This document shows, one piece after another, positions 8,373 through 16,820 of a stretch of 54,536 bases of DNA (positions within the stretch are counted from its first letter, which is position 1; the number at the start of each line of letters is the position of its first letter). A program made the position numbers and the translations under genes. The DNA is taken from NCBI GenBank assembly GCA_028278145.1, contig JANQEV010000117.1, positions 1-54,536 on the forward strand, given 5' to 3'. This DNA is from Chromatiales bacterium (GTDB lineage Bacteria > Pseudomonadota > Gammaproteobacteria > Chromatiales > Chromatiaceae). The notes under the pieces are model-generated. The model made no database searches and was not told the DNA's origin. It saw only the letters and a program-made list of their open reading frames with translations.

Positions 8373-9077
8373 ATGGCTATCAAAATCGAAAAACAGATCG
8401 TTGAATACTCTGTAGCAAAGGAAGAGGATGAACTGGTACCCGAGGCAGCAGTCGCACAAGCTGAGGCGGAGCAGGAAAATAACATCATCCATATGCATGA
8501 GAAGGTGGAACGGCCTGAAATGCTGTTCGGCTCCACCTATAAGATCAAGACTCCACTGTCGGAACATGCGCTGTATGTCACCATCAACGACATCATCCTC
8601 AACCAGGGCACGGAACATGAGGTACGGCGTCCATTTGAGGTCTTCATCAACTCCAAGAACATGGACCACTTCCAATGGATTGTGGCACTTACTAAGATTA
8701 TTTCTGCCGTATTCCGCAAAGGTGGAGATGTCACCTTTCTGGTGGAAGAGCTACGTTCCGTTTTTGATCCCAGCGGTGGTTATTTCAAGAAAGGCGGCAA
8801 ATACATGCCTTCACTGGTAGCAGAGATTGGTGATGTCATTCACTGTCATCTGGTGATGATCGGACTGCTGCAGGAAGATGGTCCGGATGAGCATCAACAA
8901 AAACTGATTGATGAGAAACGTGCTCAGTATGAAGAGTCCATCAAAATGAAAGATGCCGAACATAACAGCGAATTCCCCGAGGGCTCCCAGCTGTGTATAA
9001 AATGCAATACCAAGGCCATGATTCAGATGGATGGCTGCCTAACCTGCCTCAACTGTGGCGAGTCAAAATGTAGCTAA
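8373..9077 (+). CDS. nrdJb: class II ribonucleotide reductase, C-terminal accessory part (TSCPD domain and cysteine tail)
   Basis: This 234-residue protein matches the detached C-terminal section of class II reductases. Residues ~60-165 form the TSCPD-type domain (LYVTINDIILNQGTEHE, RPFEVFINSKN, VTFLVEELRSVFDP). The tail has cysteine pairs in CIKCNTK and CLTCLNCGESKC, suited to zinc binding and to shuttling electrons to the NrdJa active site. A 63-bp gap from nrdJa and a shared terminator indicate one transcript. The first ~45 residues are acidic and probably flexible. In Pseudomonas aeruginosa the equivalent protein is needed with NrdJa; the same is inferred here. Confidence 0.88.
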   Translation: MAIKIEKQIVEYSVAKEEDELVPEAAVAQAEAEQENNIIHMHEKVERPEMLFGSTYKIKTPLSEHALYVTINDIILNQGTEHEVRRPFEVFINSKNMDHFQWIVALTKIISAVFRKGGDVTFLVEELRSVFDPSGGYFKKGGKYMPSLVAEIGDVIHCHLVMIGLLQEDGPDEHQQKLIDEKRAQYEESIKMKDAEHNSEFPEGSQLCIKCNTKAMIQMDGCLTCLNCGESKCS

Positions 9078-9111
9078 TTGACTCAATGATAGAGTAAAAC
9101 GCTTAGCAAGA

Positions 9112-9151
9112 AAAAAGCCTGGAGTGAGCAAACTCCAGGCTTTCATTTTTT
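9112..9151. terminator. bidirectional terminator between nrdJb and the DUF2147-like gene
   Basis: A 12-bp perfect stem (AAAGCCTGGAGT at 9114-9125 with ACTCCAGGCTTT at 9132-9143) encloses the loop GAGCAA. It is flanked by an A-tract on the left and a T-tract on the right, so it can stop transcription in both directions, as expected between the convergent genes. Confidence 0.92.
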
Positions 9152-9164
9152 GCCCAGCAAGGGA

Positions 9165-9530
9165 CTATTTCACACGGAAAAAATCACCACTCGAACATTT
9201 ACCGCTGCTGGTGCATCCACTCAAGTGCCAGGAATTGCTACCTGCCATAATTATTTTTGAGTCGTATACCTTTCCATTTTTGGGGTTTACCACCTGACCT
9301 ACAAAGGATACATCCTTCTTCACTGGCGTTGATTTAATCATCTTCATTCCAACATTATTGGGACCGGCAGTTACCGTGGCGCATACGCCTGTTGCTTCAC
9401 ATCTTACCACTTCAACGGTATAGCCTTCCCAGGTCCAGGTTCCAACCATATCATCCATATCTGAAGCTGAAACTGAAGCAACCATGCCCATGATTAAAAG
9501 GCCGAGAACTACAATAAACGCTGTTTTCAT
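9165..9530 (-). CDS. small secreted DUF2147-like protein
   Basis: A 121-residue protein with a clear signal peptide (MKTAFIVVLGLLIMGMVASVSA, cleavage near residue 23). The mature part has the pattern of DUF2147 proteins: an opening VGTWTWEG, a VVRCEATGVCATV strand pair with two cysteines, NPKNGKVYDSKI in the middle and a closing FFRVK. Two more cysteines are in SGCTSSGKCSSG. It is probably periplasmic, with a small lipocalin-like barrel; its role is unknown. A good Shine-Dalgarno (AGGAG, 6 nt before the ATG at 9530) fixes the start. It is monocistronic, convergent with nrdJb. Confidence 0.72.
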   Translation of the reverse strand: MKTAFIVVLGLLIMGMVASVSASDMDDMVGTWTWEGYTVEVVRCEATGVCATVTAGPNNVGMKMIKSTPVKKDVSFVGQVVNPKNGKVYDSKIIMAGSNSWHLSGCTSSGKCSSGDFFRVK

Positions 9531-9983
9531 GAAGATCTCCTAAGCTGTTTTAGTCTGTAAATATAATGTCAGGACGCTGCAATAGCCCTGTAAATCCTCT
9601 ATAAATGATTAGCTTGTTGAATAAACCTTATCAGCTTTCGAACCAGAAGGAGTAGTTCTTTTTGTATAGTAATCAAGATGATACCGATTAAGTGGTATCT
9701 ATAATTACTCCATTAGTAATAGTGCGGTTTATTTCAGTTACTATGGCCCAACCTCAGTTGCATATCTCCACATACTCCAATAGACCAAAGAATTTGGTAA
9801 TATAGAGGTATTGAGCCAACAGCCGCACCGTATCCCATATCTGATATAAGCTGTATTTCAGCTATAGTTGCAACTGATGTTTTGAAATTATCTATCATTC
9901 AGTTCAACAACCCGCTACACAGAGATGGATTAAATCTGCACCTGGCTGGAAACTATTTGAGCATTGGCATAGGGAGATTACTT
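9531..9983. other. AT-rich intergenic region before mepA
   Basis: No gene is supported over these ~450 bp once mepA is started at its TTG. Three small inverted repeats are visible: GATACC/GGTATC (9680-9699), ATTACT/AGTAAT (9704-9720) and AGCTG/CAGCT (9849-9863). None has a terminator T-tract. The divergent promoters of the two neighbours must lie here, but none stands out. Confidence 0.45.
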
Positions 9984-10946
9984 TTGAGAATTTTACTGAG
10001 TATATTGCTTGCTTTTGGTTTAGTAGGGATGGTCGATGCCAAAAAAACCACCTCAAAAAGAAACGCCCCAGCTAAACAGCTTTTTGGAAAGATGAAGATA
10101 CCGGCACAGATGAAGCCGCAGGCAATTGGCGGTTATGCCAAGGGCTGTCTGGCCGGTGCAGAGAAGCTACCAGAAAATGGCCCAGGCTGGCAGGCCATGC
10201 GTTTGAGTAGAAATCGTAACTGGGGACATCCGGAACTCATTGACTTCATCGAAAGATTTACTGAAGAGGTGAAGAAAGATGGCTGGCGTGGCCTGTTGGT
10301 GGGAGACCTGGCCCAACCCAGAGGTGGCCCGATGCTCACTGGACATGCCAGTCATCAATTGGGTCTGGATGCAGACATCTGGTTTAAACAGATGCCGAAA
10401 AAGAAGCTCAGTAAAAATGCCCGGGAGAAGATCAGCGCTGTCTCTATGATCAAGAGCAGGAGCGAGATAAATCCCAAAGTCTGGAAGGAAGGCCACGCAA
10501 AAAATCTACGCCGCGCTGCTTCAGATAAAGCAGTGGCACGCATCTTTGTTCATCCTGCCATTAAAAAGGCCATGTGCGACTGGTCAAAGGGTCAGAAAGA
10601 CAGGACAGCATGGTTACGCAAACTTCGTCCATGGTATGGCCACCACTATCATTTTCATGTACGTCTGGCGTGCCCGAAAGGAGATCGTATTTGCAAGAAC
10701 CAACCACCTCCTCCACCTGGACCTGGTTGTGGAAAAAAGCTGGCATGGTGGCTTTCAGGCAAGCCCTATAAAAAAATAAAGAAACCTAAGCCCGGCGTGA
10801 AGCCTAAGAAACCCAAGACAAAGATCAAGAAAAGAAGAGAGATGCGGCTGGCAGATTTACCCAGATCCTGTACCGAAGTTCTTAACAGTACCGGTGCTAA
10901 GCAGGCGAAGGCAGTTGTGAAAAAACAAAAAGAACCAGATATATAA
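9984..10946 (+). CDS. mepA: penicillin-insensitive murein endopeptidase, with Lys/Pro-rich insertion
   Basis: MepA is a periplasmic zinc (LAS-type) peptidase cutting cross-links between peptidoglycan peptides. Key motifs are HASHQLGLDADIW (zinc His and Asp) and WYGHHYHFHVRLACP (second zinc His pair). The start chosen is TTG 9984: it follows AGGGAG with 7-nt spacing and opens directly on a signal peptide (MRILLSILLAFGLVGMVDA). An ATG at 9882 would add 34 unneeded residues. That gives 320 residues. Near the C-terminus a basic proline/lysine-rich stretch (PKPGVKPKKPKTKIKKRR) lies between the catalytic domain and the last Cys-containing segment; E. coli MepA (274 residues) lacks such a stretch as far as I recall. 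It could hold the enzyme on polyanionic wall polymers. Confidence 0.88.
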   Translation: MRILLSILLAFGLVGMVDAKKTTSKRNAPAKQLFGKMKIPAQMKPQAIGGYAKGCLAGAEKLPENGPGWQAMRLSRNRNWGHPELIDFIERFTEEVKKDGWRGLLVGDLAQPRGGPMLTGHASHQLGLDADIWFKQMPKKKLSKNAREKISAVSMIKSRSEINPKVWKEGHAKNLRRAASDKAVARIFVHPAIKKAMCDWSKGQKDRTAWLRKLRPWYGHHYHFHVRLACPKGDRICKNQPPPPPGPGCGKKLAWWLSGKPYKKIKKPKPGVKPKKPKTKIKKRREMRLADLPRSCTEVLNSTGAKQAKAVVKKQKEPDI

Positions 10947-10973
10947 CAACTGTTACCACTTATTCAGCAGATA

Positions 10974-11003
10974 AAAAAAGACCGCCAACTGGCGGTCTTT
11001 CTA
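10974..11003. terminator. bidirectional terminator between mepA and the FadL-like gene
   Basis: A 10-bp perfect stem, AAAGACCGCC (10977-10986) with GGCGGTCTTT (10991-11000), closes a 4-nt AACT loop. An A-run precedes it and a T-rich run follows, so it serves both convergent genes. Confidence 0.92.
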
Positions 11004-11023
11004 TTTCTAGTATAAGAGTGGAC

Positions 11024-12289
11024 TCAAAAGCTCCAGCCATATGATATGCCGACAGCATCCTGAGACATGGTAATCTTATCTGCATCATCTGCACTGGCTG
11101 AACCATTGCCTGACACGCTATTTTCAAATGCATGCATATAGAACGCGGATACTTCTGAGCCATTATCCATAGTCCAGGTAGCGCCCAGTGTCAGGTGATC
11201 CTCAACAACAGCCGGTGCCACCAGGTTAAAATCCGTGTCGTTGCTGCCTACAGGTTGTTCAGCATGGCTTATTCCAGCTCGAAGCGTTAAGGATTTATTT
11301 AGCTTATGTTCTACACCTAGCTTAAAAATGGTCATATCATCCCAACCAAAGCCCTTGCCGTCATCATCACCAAGGAAGGTGTTACCCAACTGGGCATTAT
11401 TTGAATTAGATATGGATTTCACACTGCTATAGTCAATATGCTGAACATCAAAAGCAATGGTGGTCTTCGGTGTGGCCTCCCAAGCCAAACCGATACTGTA
11501 GTGTGCAGGAATATCGAAATCACCACCCTCAGCAAACAATTCCTTGTATTTGTTAAACTTTTTCATGTGGGTTCTTGACTGATAGGTTGCACCCAGGGTG
11601 ACAGTATCCGATACCTTACCGGTCCAGCCTAACTTAACCCCAAACCCATAAGAGTCATCATAACCAAGATCTGTCAGATTTGATGTGGTACCTGAGCGGG
11701 TAAAAAAGCGAAAATCACTCAGGCCAGTAGCCTTGAAACGCTGATATACCACATTCAAAGATGCGCCAATTGAGTGATTGTCATTAACTTTGAATGAGAC
11801 CGTTGGAGCTATGAATAACTGGGCCAGATCTATTCCAGTCCGTTCACCAGCACTGGCTGGATTACCCAGCTTCGAGTAGATACCCTCGTCATACTTGGTA
11901 TTCATGCCGCCATTGGCATAAACAGTGATACCAAAGGCAACACTATCATTGATCATGTGGTTGTAACCAAACTCAGGAATCAGAAAGACTCTTCTACCGT
12001 TTTTCTTCCCGCCATCGTAATTGTCATTGAAAAATCCGTATGAAACATCAGCATCACGATCAGGAAAAAACAGATCTGCTCCGAAAACGAAGTTGTTACC
12101 AACATTCGCCATCCCGGCAGGGTTAGTTGCAGCAGCCATAGCGTCCATAGACATGGCAACACCAGCTCCAGCCATGGACTTGCTCTTTACGCCATATCCA
12201 TGTGAAAAATAACCATTGGTAGCTAGGGATAATCCAGGTAATGCCACCAAGATGGCTGCCGCCAAGGCCTGAGAATGATTTCTACGCAT
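11024..12289 (-). CDS. outer-membrane FadL/OmpP1-family transport protein
   Basis: A 421-residue outer-membrane beta-barrel of the FadL family, which takes up long-chain fatty acids or other hydrophobic compounds. The signal peptide (MRRNHSQALAAAILVALPGLSLA) is followed by NGYFSHGYGVKSKSMAGAGVA, then the family NPAG motif in AATNPAGMANVG. The rest alternates in barrel fashion and ends in an aromatic residue (GISYGWSF), the usual outer-membrane assembly signal. The start at 12289 is preceded by GGAGGG four bases upstream; an earlier in-frame ATG at 12310 has no such site. It stands alone, so the substrate cannot be inferred from context. Confidence 0.9.
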   Translation of the reverse strand: MRRNHSQALAAAILVALPGLSLATNGYFSHGYGVKSKSMAGAGVAMSMDAMAAATNPAGMANVGNNFVFGADLFFPDRDADVSYGFFNDNYDGGKKNGRRVFLIPEFGYNHMINDSVAFGITVYANGGMNTKYDEGIYSKLGNPASAGERTGIDLAQLFIAPTVSFKVNDNHSIGASLNVVYQRFKATGLSDFRFFTRSGTTSNLTDLGYDDSYGFGVKLGWTGKVSDTVTLGATYQSRTHMKKFNKYKELFAEGGDFDIPAHYSIGLAWEATPKTTIAFDVQHIDYSSVKSISNSNNAQLGNTFLGDDDGKGFGWDDMTIFKLGVEHKLNKSLTLRAGISHAEQPVGSNDTDFNLVAPAVVEDHLTLGATWTMDNGSEVSAFYMHAFENSVSGNGSASADDADKITMSQDAVGISYGWSF

Positions 12290-12728
12290 GTTGCCCTCCA
12301 GGCTAATCAAAATGCTTTGTTATCGTTATGTCCTGTTGTTCTTATACATTCCTAACATTTCCTGGTAGTGCATCTCGCCTAAGCTACCTGATTTGAAAGG
12401 AATTTAGGTGATCGTGATGGAATGTATTATTAATGTCAACAATATAAAATTAATAACCCTAGATGCCTGAAGAACTATGTTATTTAGCATAGCCACTATG
12501 CCAAAACCCACACTCAATCGTACCTTATGTTATTTATTATAAATCATATATATGTAATTGTAAATATTGATATTTAATGACGTATTTTTATATGCTAAAT
12601 ATGTTGGTAGTAAATGCCAATATTAAATACCAGATTAGACATTGACCTTATTGAAACTCTTTTCTGGATTAGAATCACTGTTGTTTTCAGGACACAAAAA
12701 CATGAATGATGTGTTGGCGCGCTTATAG
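12290..12728. other. very AT-rich intergenic region upstream of the FadL-like gene
   Basis: About 440 bp with no supported gene. The right half is long runs of A and T. One small hairpin, GCATAG/CTATGC (12487-12501), is visible. The region presumably carries the promoter of the FadL-like gene and the end of the zapE transcript; no clear terminator was found for zapE. Confidence 0.45.
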
Positions 12729-13826
12729 TTAAGGCTTATGTTCTCGAGCCAGGTAGGCCTTGGATTGCATCTCCTGCAGCCTGCTTACTGCACGTTGAAA
12801 GTCGAAGGTTAGTCTCTTCCCCTGGTATAAGGATTCCGGCACAGTGGCGGCACTCAGAATCAGCTTGACCCCTCGATCATAGAATTCATCTATCAGATAC
12901 AGGAAGCGTCTGGTGGCATCATCCAGAGAGGGGCCGAGTATAGGTACATCTGATATAATTACTGTGTGATAGCAGCGGGCCAGTTCCAGATAATCTGCCT
13001 GACTCCTGGGTGGACCACACAGGGCCATGAAGTCGAACCAGATAACATCGTCTGCTACATTCCTGATTGGAATATCGCGCCCAAAAACATGCACACTGCC
13101 ACCAGCATGGCCCTCCTCCGGAGCCAGCTGTTTGAACTCCTCTTCCAGAAGCTCCTCCACTTCAGGACCGATGGGAGTGTGATAAACGGTAGCCTGCTCC
13201 AGATAGCGCAATCTATAGTCGGTATCACTATTCAGCTTTATCACCTTGGTATGAGCCTTGAGCATCTCAATAGCGGGCAGAAAATTATCCCGCTGCAGTC
13301 CATTCTCATACAGGTTGTCAGGTCTGGTATTAGAAGTGGTTACCAAAGTAACGCCACGGGCAAACAGTGCCTTGAGCAGCTGAGCCAGGATCATGGCATC
13401 TGTGATATCGATTACTATAAACTCATCCAGACATAGGATGCGGGTGCGTTTTGAGAGCTTTTCCGCTATAACCTCCAGCGGATCTCTTGTGCCTTTCAGT
13501 ATATCCAGGGAGGCGTGGATCTCACTCATAAAATGGTGAAAATGCCGGCGCATCTTTGCCTTGATAGATAGCTGGTTATAAAACAGATCTACCAACCAGG
13601 TCTTACCCCGCCCTACTCCACCCCAAATATACAGGCCGGTCTCTGGTGATGAAGCCCGGTTATTATTCCGAAGAATCCGACCAAATAGACCTGATGATTT
13701 AGGACTACCAGAGTTCTCTAGTCGTTCGTAGAGATCCTGAAGCGCATCCACAACTTGGGCCTGATATTCATCAGGCAGCACCTCTCCACTCTCTATCTTG
13801 GATTCGTAGTATTGTTTTGGATTCAT
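12729..13826 (-). CDS. zapE: cell division protein ZapE (AFG1-like ATPase)
   Basis: A 365-residue P-loop ATPase of the AFG1/ZapE family, associated in E. coli with the Z-ring. Walker A is GGVGRGKTW (around residue 68), Walker B with its following segment is ILCLDEFIVIDITDAM, and a sensor-type TTSNTRPDNLYENGLQR follows, the family hallmark. The sequence IWFDFMALCGPPRSQADYLEL in the C-terminal half is also typical. It stands alone between yaaA and the FadL-like gene on the same strand as yaaA. The start ATG at 13826 has only a weak ribosome site but gives the expected N-terminus. Confidence 0.94.
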   Translation of the reverse strand: MNPKQYYESKIESGEVLPDEYQAQVVDALQDLYERLENSGSPKSSGLFGRILRNNNRASSPETGLYIWGGVGRGKTWLVDLFYNQLSIKAKMRRHFHHFMSEIHASLDILKGTRDPLEVIAEKLSKRTRILCLDEFIVIDITDAMILAQLLKALFARGVTLVTTSNTRPDNLYENGLQRDNFLPAIEMLKAHTKVIKLNSDTDYRLRYLEQATVYHTPIGPEVEELLEEEFKQLAPEEGHAGGSVHVFGRDIPIRNVADDVIWFDFMALCGPPRSQADYLELARCYHTVIISDVPILGPSLDDATRRFLYLIDEFYDRGVKLILSAATVPESLYQGKRLTFDFQRAVSRLQEMQSKAYLAREHKP

Positions 13827-13880
13827 TACTGGAATGATAGTGGAATTAGTTGCAACAGGTTATTGGTATATGGTGTATTT

Positions 13881-14648
13881 TCAAGCCCTGGTAAACACCC
13901 AGTTGGTACTATCTGACAGCGAGCCGTTAAAGCCATATCCATCTTCATGGAAATCTTTAATCAGCTTGGGCTCTGAGATCCGGTTTTTGATTATATATCT
14001 GGCCATCATACCACGTGCCTTCTTGGCGAATACGCCTATCATTTTATAGTTATTGCCCTTCTGTTCCTTGAACTGGGGTGTAATGATCCTGCCATTTATC
14101 TGCTTCGGTTTGATAGATTTAAAGTACTCATTTGAGGCTAGATTTAGCAGTAGATCGTCATTTTGTTTCTGCAGTGCACGATTAATCTGGTTGGTTATGG
14201 TTTCACCCCAGAATTGGTACAGGTTACTGCCAGAATCGGTTGCCAGTTTGGTACCCATTTCCAGGCGATAAGGTTGCATCAGATCCAGAGGGCGCAACAC
14301 GCCATACAGTCCAGACAGGATCCGCAAATGTTTCTGGGCAAAACTGAAGTCATCATTATTAAAACTATCTGCATCCAGACCAGTGTATACATCCCCCTTC
14401 ATGGCCAGCACTGCCTGTTTGGAATTTTCTGCTGTGCAGAGCGGTTCCCAGTCTCTGAAACGCTCAAAATTGAGCTGGGATAGCTTGTCGCTCAAACTCA
14501 TCAACTCTGCCAACTCCTGGACAGAGTATCTACGCAGTTGAGATACCAGGATTTCTGAATAATCCATCAATTCAGGTTTGGTGGAACGTTTGGTAGCAGG
14601 TCTGGATGAATAGTCCAGGGTCTTTGCAGGAGATATGACCATCAACAT
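13881..14648 (-). CDS. yaaA: peroxide stress protein YaaA (DUF328/DNA-binding, iron handling)
   Basis: YaaA limits free iron during hydrogen-peroxide stress in E. coli and binds DNA. The 255-residue product from the ATG at 14648 begins [15 protein letters not shown], which lines up with the E. coli start; the open frame extends 31 codons further upstream but that extension is not family-like. Conserved blocks include [24 protein letters not shown] and the C-terminal [18 protein letters not shown]. It is divergent from xthA with about 120 bp between starts, pairing an oxidative-stress gene with a base-excision repair gene. Confidence 0.93.
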   Translation of the reverse strand: MLMVISPAKTLDYSSRPATKRSTKPELMDYSEILVSQLRRYSVQELAELMSLSDKLSQLNFERFRDWEPLCTAENSKQAVLAMKGDVYTGLDADSFNNDDFSFAQKHLRILSGLYGVLRPLDLMQPYRLEMGTKLATDSGSNLYQFWGETITNQINRALQKQNDDLLLNLASNEYFKSIKPKQINGRIITPQFKEQKGNNYKMIGVFAKKARGMMARYIIKNRISEPKLIKDFHEDGYGFNGSLSDSTNWVFTRA

Positions 14649-14772
14649 GGAGTTATACTCTGATAATTGCACATGCTGTGATGATCCCATACCGGATCTC
14701 AATTTCAACCATAAATATGCATGGTTAACACATGGCAGCACTCATAACTCATACCCATACAGGAATAGTAAC

Positions 14773-15594
14773 GTGCGTATAAAAGTAGTCTCCTTCAACA
14801 CCAACGGTATCCGGACCCGTCAGCACCAACTTGCAGCCCTCAAAGAGAAATATGACCCGGATATAATTGGCATACAGGAGAGCAAGGTTCAGGATGTGGA
14901 TTTCCCCCTGGAAATGATCTCAGAACTTGGCTATAGCCCACACTATTTCGGCCAGAAAACCCACTATGGGGTAGCGCTGTTATCAAAACACGAGCCGGTG
15001 TCTGTTCAGAAAGGTTACCCAACTGATACAGAAGACGCCCAGCGTCGTCTGATAAGCGCCAGCTTTGACTTGGGCACTGAAAACAAACTCCATGTTATTA
15101 ACGGCTATTTTCCCCAGGGTGAAGGACGTGACCATCCAACCAAGTTCCCAGCCAAACAGAAATTCTACTCTGATCTAATGGGATATCTGGAAGATAACTT
15201 TACGCCACAGGATCAGCTATTGGTGATTGGCGACATGAATATAGCCCCGGTTGATCAGGATATCGGTATCGGTGCAGACAACGCCAAACGCTGGCTGCGC
15301 ACTGGTAAGTGCAGTTTTCTTCCGGAAGAGCGTGAGTGGATGGACAGGCTAAAGGATTGGGGACTGGAGGACACCTTTCGTATGCACTATCCGGAGGTGG
15401 ATGACAGGTTCAGCTGGTTTGACTATCGCAGCCGGGGTTTTGATCGTGAGCCCAGAAGGGGACTGCGTATAGATCTGATCCTGGCCACAGCTGGCTTGAG
15501 TGCCAACTGTGTAGACGCTGGAATCGCCTATGACATCCGCGCCATGGAAAGGCCATCTGACCACTGCCCGATCTGGGCCGAGTTCGAGTTTTAA
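14773..15594 (+). CDS. xthA: exodeoxyribonuclease III (AP endonuclease)
   Basis: Exonuclease III cleaves DNA at abasic sites and degrades from 3' ends. The protein (273 residues from GTG 14773) has all family blocks: [19 protein letters not shown] (catalytic Glu), [25 protein letters not shown] (Asp/Asn) and [11 protein letters not shown] (catalytic Asp-His). GTG 14773 is preferred because it follows AGGA and yields [12 protein letters not shown] as in relatives; the frame is open to 14635, but that would add 46 unrelated residues overlapping yaaA. Confidence 0.93.
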   Translation: MRIKVVSFNTNGIRTRQHQLAALKEKYDPDIIGIQESKVQDVDFPLEMISELGYSPHYFGQKTHYGVALLSKHEPVSVQKGYPTDTEDAQRRLISASFDLGTENKLHVINGYFPQGEGRDHPTKFPAKQKFYSDLMGYLEDNFTPQDQLLVIGDMNIAPVDQDIGIGADNAKRWLRTGKCSFLPEEREWMDRLKDWGLEDTFRMHYPEVDDRFSWFDYRSRGFDREPRRGLRIDLILATAGLSANCVDAGIAYDIRAMERPSDHCPIWAEFEF

Positions 15595-15635
15595 CTCCAG
15601 CTGAAAAATACAGGGCTAATTGGGTAACTAGCGTC

Positions 15636-16031
15636 CTAATCCAGTTCAATACTGAACTCAGGCGGATTGTGGATATAGTGCTTTACCTTGCACTTCTCCA
15701 CCGCGCGGATAATGCTGGCCTGGTACTTTTCTGGGAAATCCTTGGGTAAAGTCAGACGAAATGCCGCCTTGGCAGCAAATGGTGGCTTATCCTCGTTCTC
15801 CCAATCCAGGTGCAAGGCCAAACCTTCAGTATTAAGTTCCCTGGAGTGGCAAAAGCCAAGAGCAAATATCCCGGCACAGCTGGCCAGGGAAGCCAAAAAC
15901 ATGGCAAATGGTTCCGGTGCCGTACCTTCACCTCCATGTTTGGCAGACTGGTCGGTATTGATCTTAAAATTACCGATATCTACATCAACCTTCTTTCCAC
16001 CTGGAAAGCTGACTACAAGAGACTCCTGCAT
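15636..16031 (-). CDS. OsmC/Ohr-family redox protein
   Basis: The 131-residue product is an OsmC-type thiol protein. It has the central helix LASLASCAGIFALGFC with two cysteines, a conserved acidic/basic strand region before it (GEGTAPEPFAMFL), and the closing VEKCKVKHYIHNPPEFSIEL. Members usually reduce organic peroxides or act as thiol-disulfide proteins; which applies here is not shown. The start at 16031 is set by the strong GGAGGGGG sequence just upstream. A longer frame (to 16190) runs into the palindromic element and is unlikely to be translated. Confidence 0.82.
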   Translation of the reverse strand: MQESLVVSFPGGKKVDVDIGNFKINTDQSAKHGGEGTAPEPFAMFLASLASCAGIFALGFCHSRELNTEGLALHLDWENEDKPPFAAKAAFRLTLPKDFPEKYQASIIRAVEKCKVKHYIHNPPEFSIELD

Positions 16032-16068
16032 ACTACCCCCTCCGTTTTGTACGGTATCTTGATCACTA

Positions 16069-16350
16069 TTAACCCGGTGACCATGTATGTCTTGTTCAGC
16101 CATTGTATGTTGGGCGGCAGCAAGGCGTCGAAACGCCGCTGTAGCACTCCTACAGCCAGTTTTGACAACACAGTCTGTCGTGCAACACACAATGGCCTGT
16201 CTCTATAAAAATCAATCTGTTAGGGGCTTCAGGCCGCTCCCATCTCTGCGTTACAGCTTTTGCCAAGGGGGCAACCATTGACTGCAAGCTGTGCCTTGAT
16301 ACGAGAGCGGCCTGAAGCCCTGAACACGATATACATGGTCACCGGGTTAA
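16069..16350. repeat. 282-bp nested-palindrome element (MITE-like or structured RNA)
   Basis: The ends are 30-bp inverted repeats (16069-16098 and 16321-16350), the outer 20 bp identical and the inner 10 bp matching at 8. Inside are two side arms: GCCATTGTATGTTG (16099-16112) with CAACACACAATGGC (16183-16196), one mismatch, and GGGCTTCAGGCCGCTC (16224-16239) with its perfect complement (16305-16320). The first side arm follows the outer left repeat directly, and the second ends directly against the outer right repeat, giving a three-way junction. Smaller hairpins lie in each arm (GGCGT/ACGCC with a CGAA loop at 16124-16137, CTGTAG/CTACAG at 16139-16155, ACAGCTT/AAGCTGT at 16253-16292). No ORF. 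It fills the gap between the OsmC gene and the end of the OGDH operon. Confidence 0.8.
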
Positions 16351-16382
16351 TAAGGTGTTCAGCTTACCTCAATTAGTGGATA

Positions 16383-16820
16383 CTAGTCAGCACAATCTAT
16401 ATGCTCAATACCAGTGGCTTCAGCAATCTCAGCGGCCTTGGCAAACCACTTTGCCGCAAGATCAGCATTGATCTTCACGCCGCCCTTGCCGGTCGAGTAT
16501 ATTTTTCCCAGGGTATTGGCCGCAGCATAGTGCATCTGTTCTGCTGCACGCTCCAGCCATTTAACTGCTTTCCTGGGATTTTCATCCACACCTTCGCCGA
16601 AGCTATAGGCACGGCCAAGCAGATACTGCGCTTCAGGGTTTCCTTTGCGTGCCAGCGGCCCCAGCATGGTTACCCCGGCATGGTAATCACCCTTAGCCAT
16701 GACATCCAAGGCCTCGGTAATTCCGCCTGCAGCCTGGCTGCTGAATGATACACTCAACAGTAGTAAGACCAGAACCAGCCTCTTCATCCTATTTTCAGTA
16801 CTAACGCCCTTATCAGGCAT
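16383..16820 (-). CDS. periplasmic Sel1-repeat protein
   Basis: A 145-residue secreted protein with Sel1-like (TPR-related) repeats: GNPEAQYLLGRAYSFGEGV and the next repeat AAANTLGKIYSTGKGGV, each an alpha-alpha hairpin that binds partner proteins. A signal peptide lies at MKRLVLVLLLLSVSFSSQAA. The ATG at 16820 overlaps the lpdA stop by 8 nt and follows GGGAGAG at 6-nt spacing, so it is probably translated by coupling with lpdA. A second possible start, at 16787, sits directly at the signal peptide. Its position as last gene of the 2-oxoglutarate dehydrogenase operon is unusual, because the enzyme is cytoplasmic and this protein looks exported. Confidence 0.75.
   Translation of the reverse strand: MPDKGVSTENRMKRLVLVLLLLSVSFSSQAAGGITEALDVMAKGDYHAGVTMLGPLARKGNPEAQYLLGRAYSFGEGVDENPRKAVKWLERAAEQMHYAAANTLGKIYSTGKGGVKINADLAAKWFAKAAEIAEATGIEHIDCAD

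Noticed and set aside
15636-16190. Longer start for the OsmC-type gene at 16190
   Set aside because: The extra 53 codons run through the palindromic element and have no family similarity. A strong ribosome site sits at 16031.
16069-16350. Integron attC-like site
   Set aside because: The ends lack the GTTRRRY/RYYYAAC core sites, there is no integrase gene or cassette series, and the structure is larger and branched.
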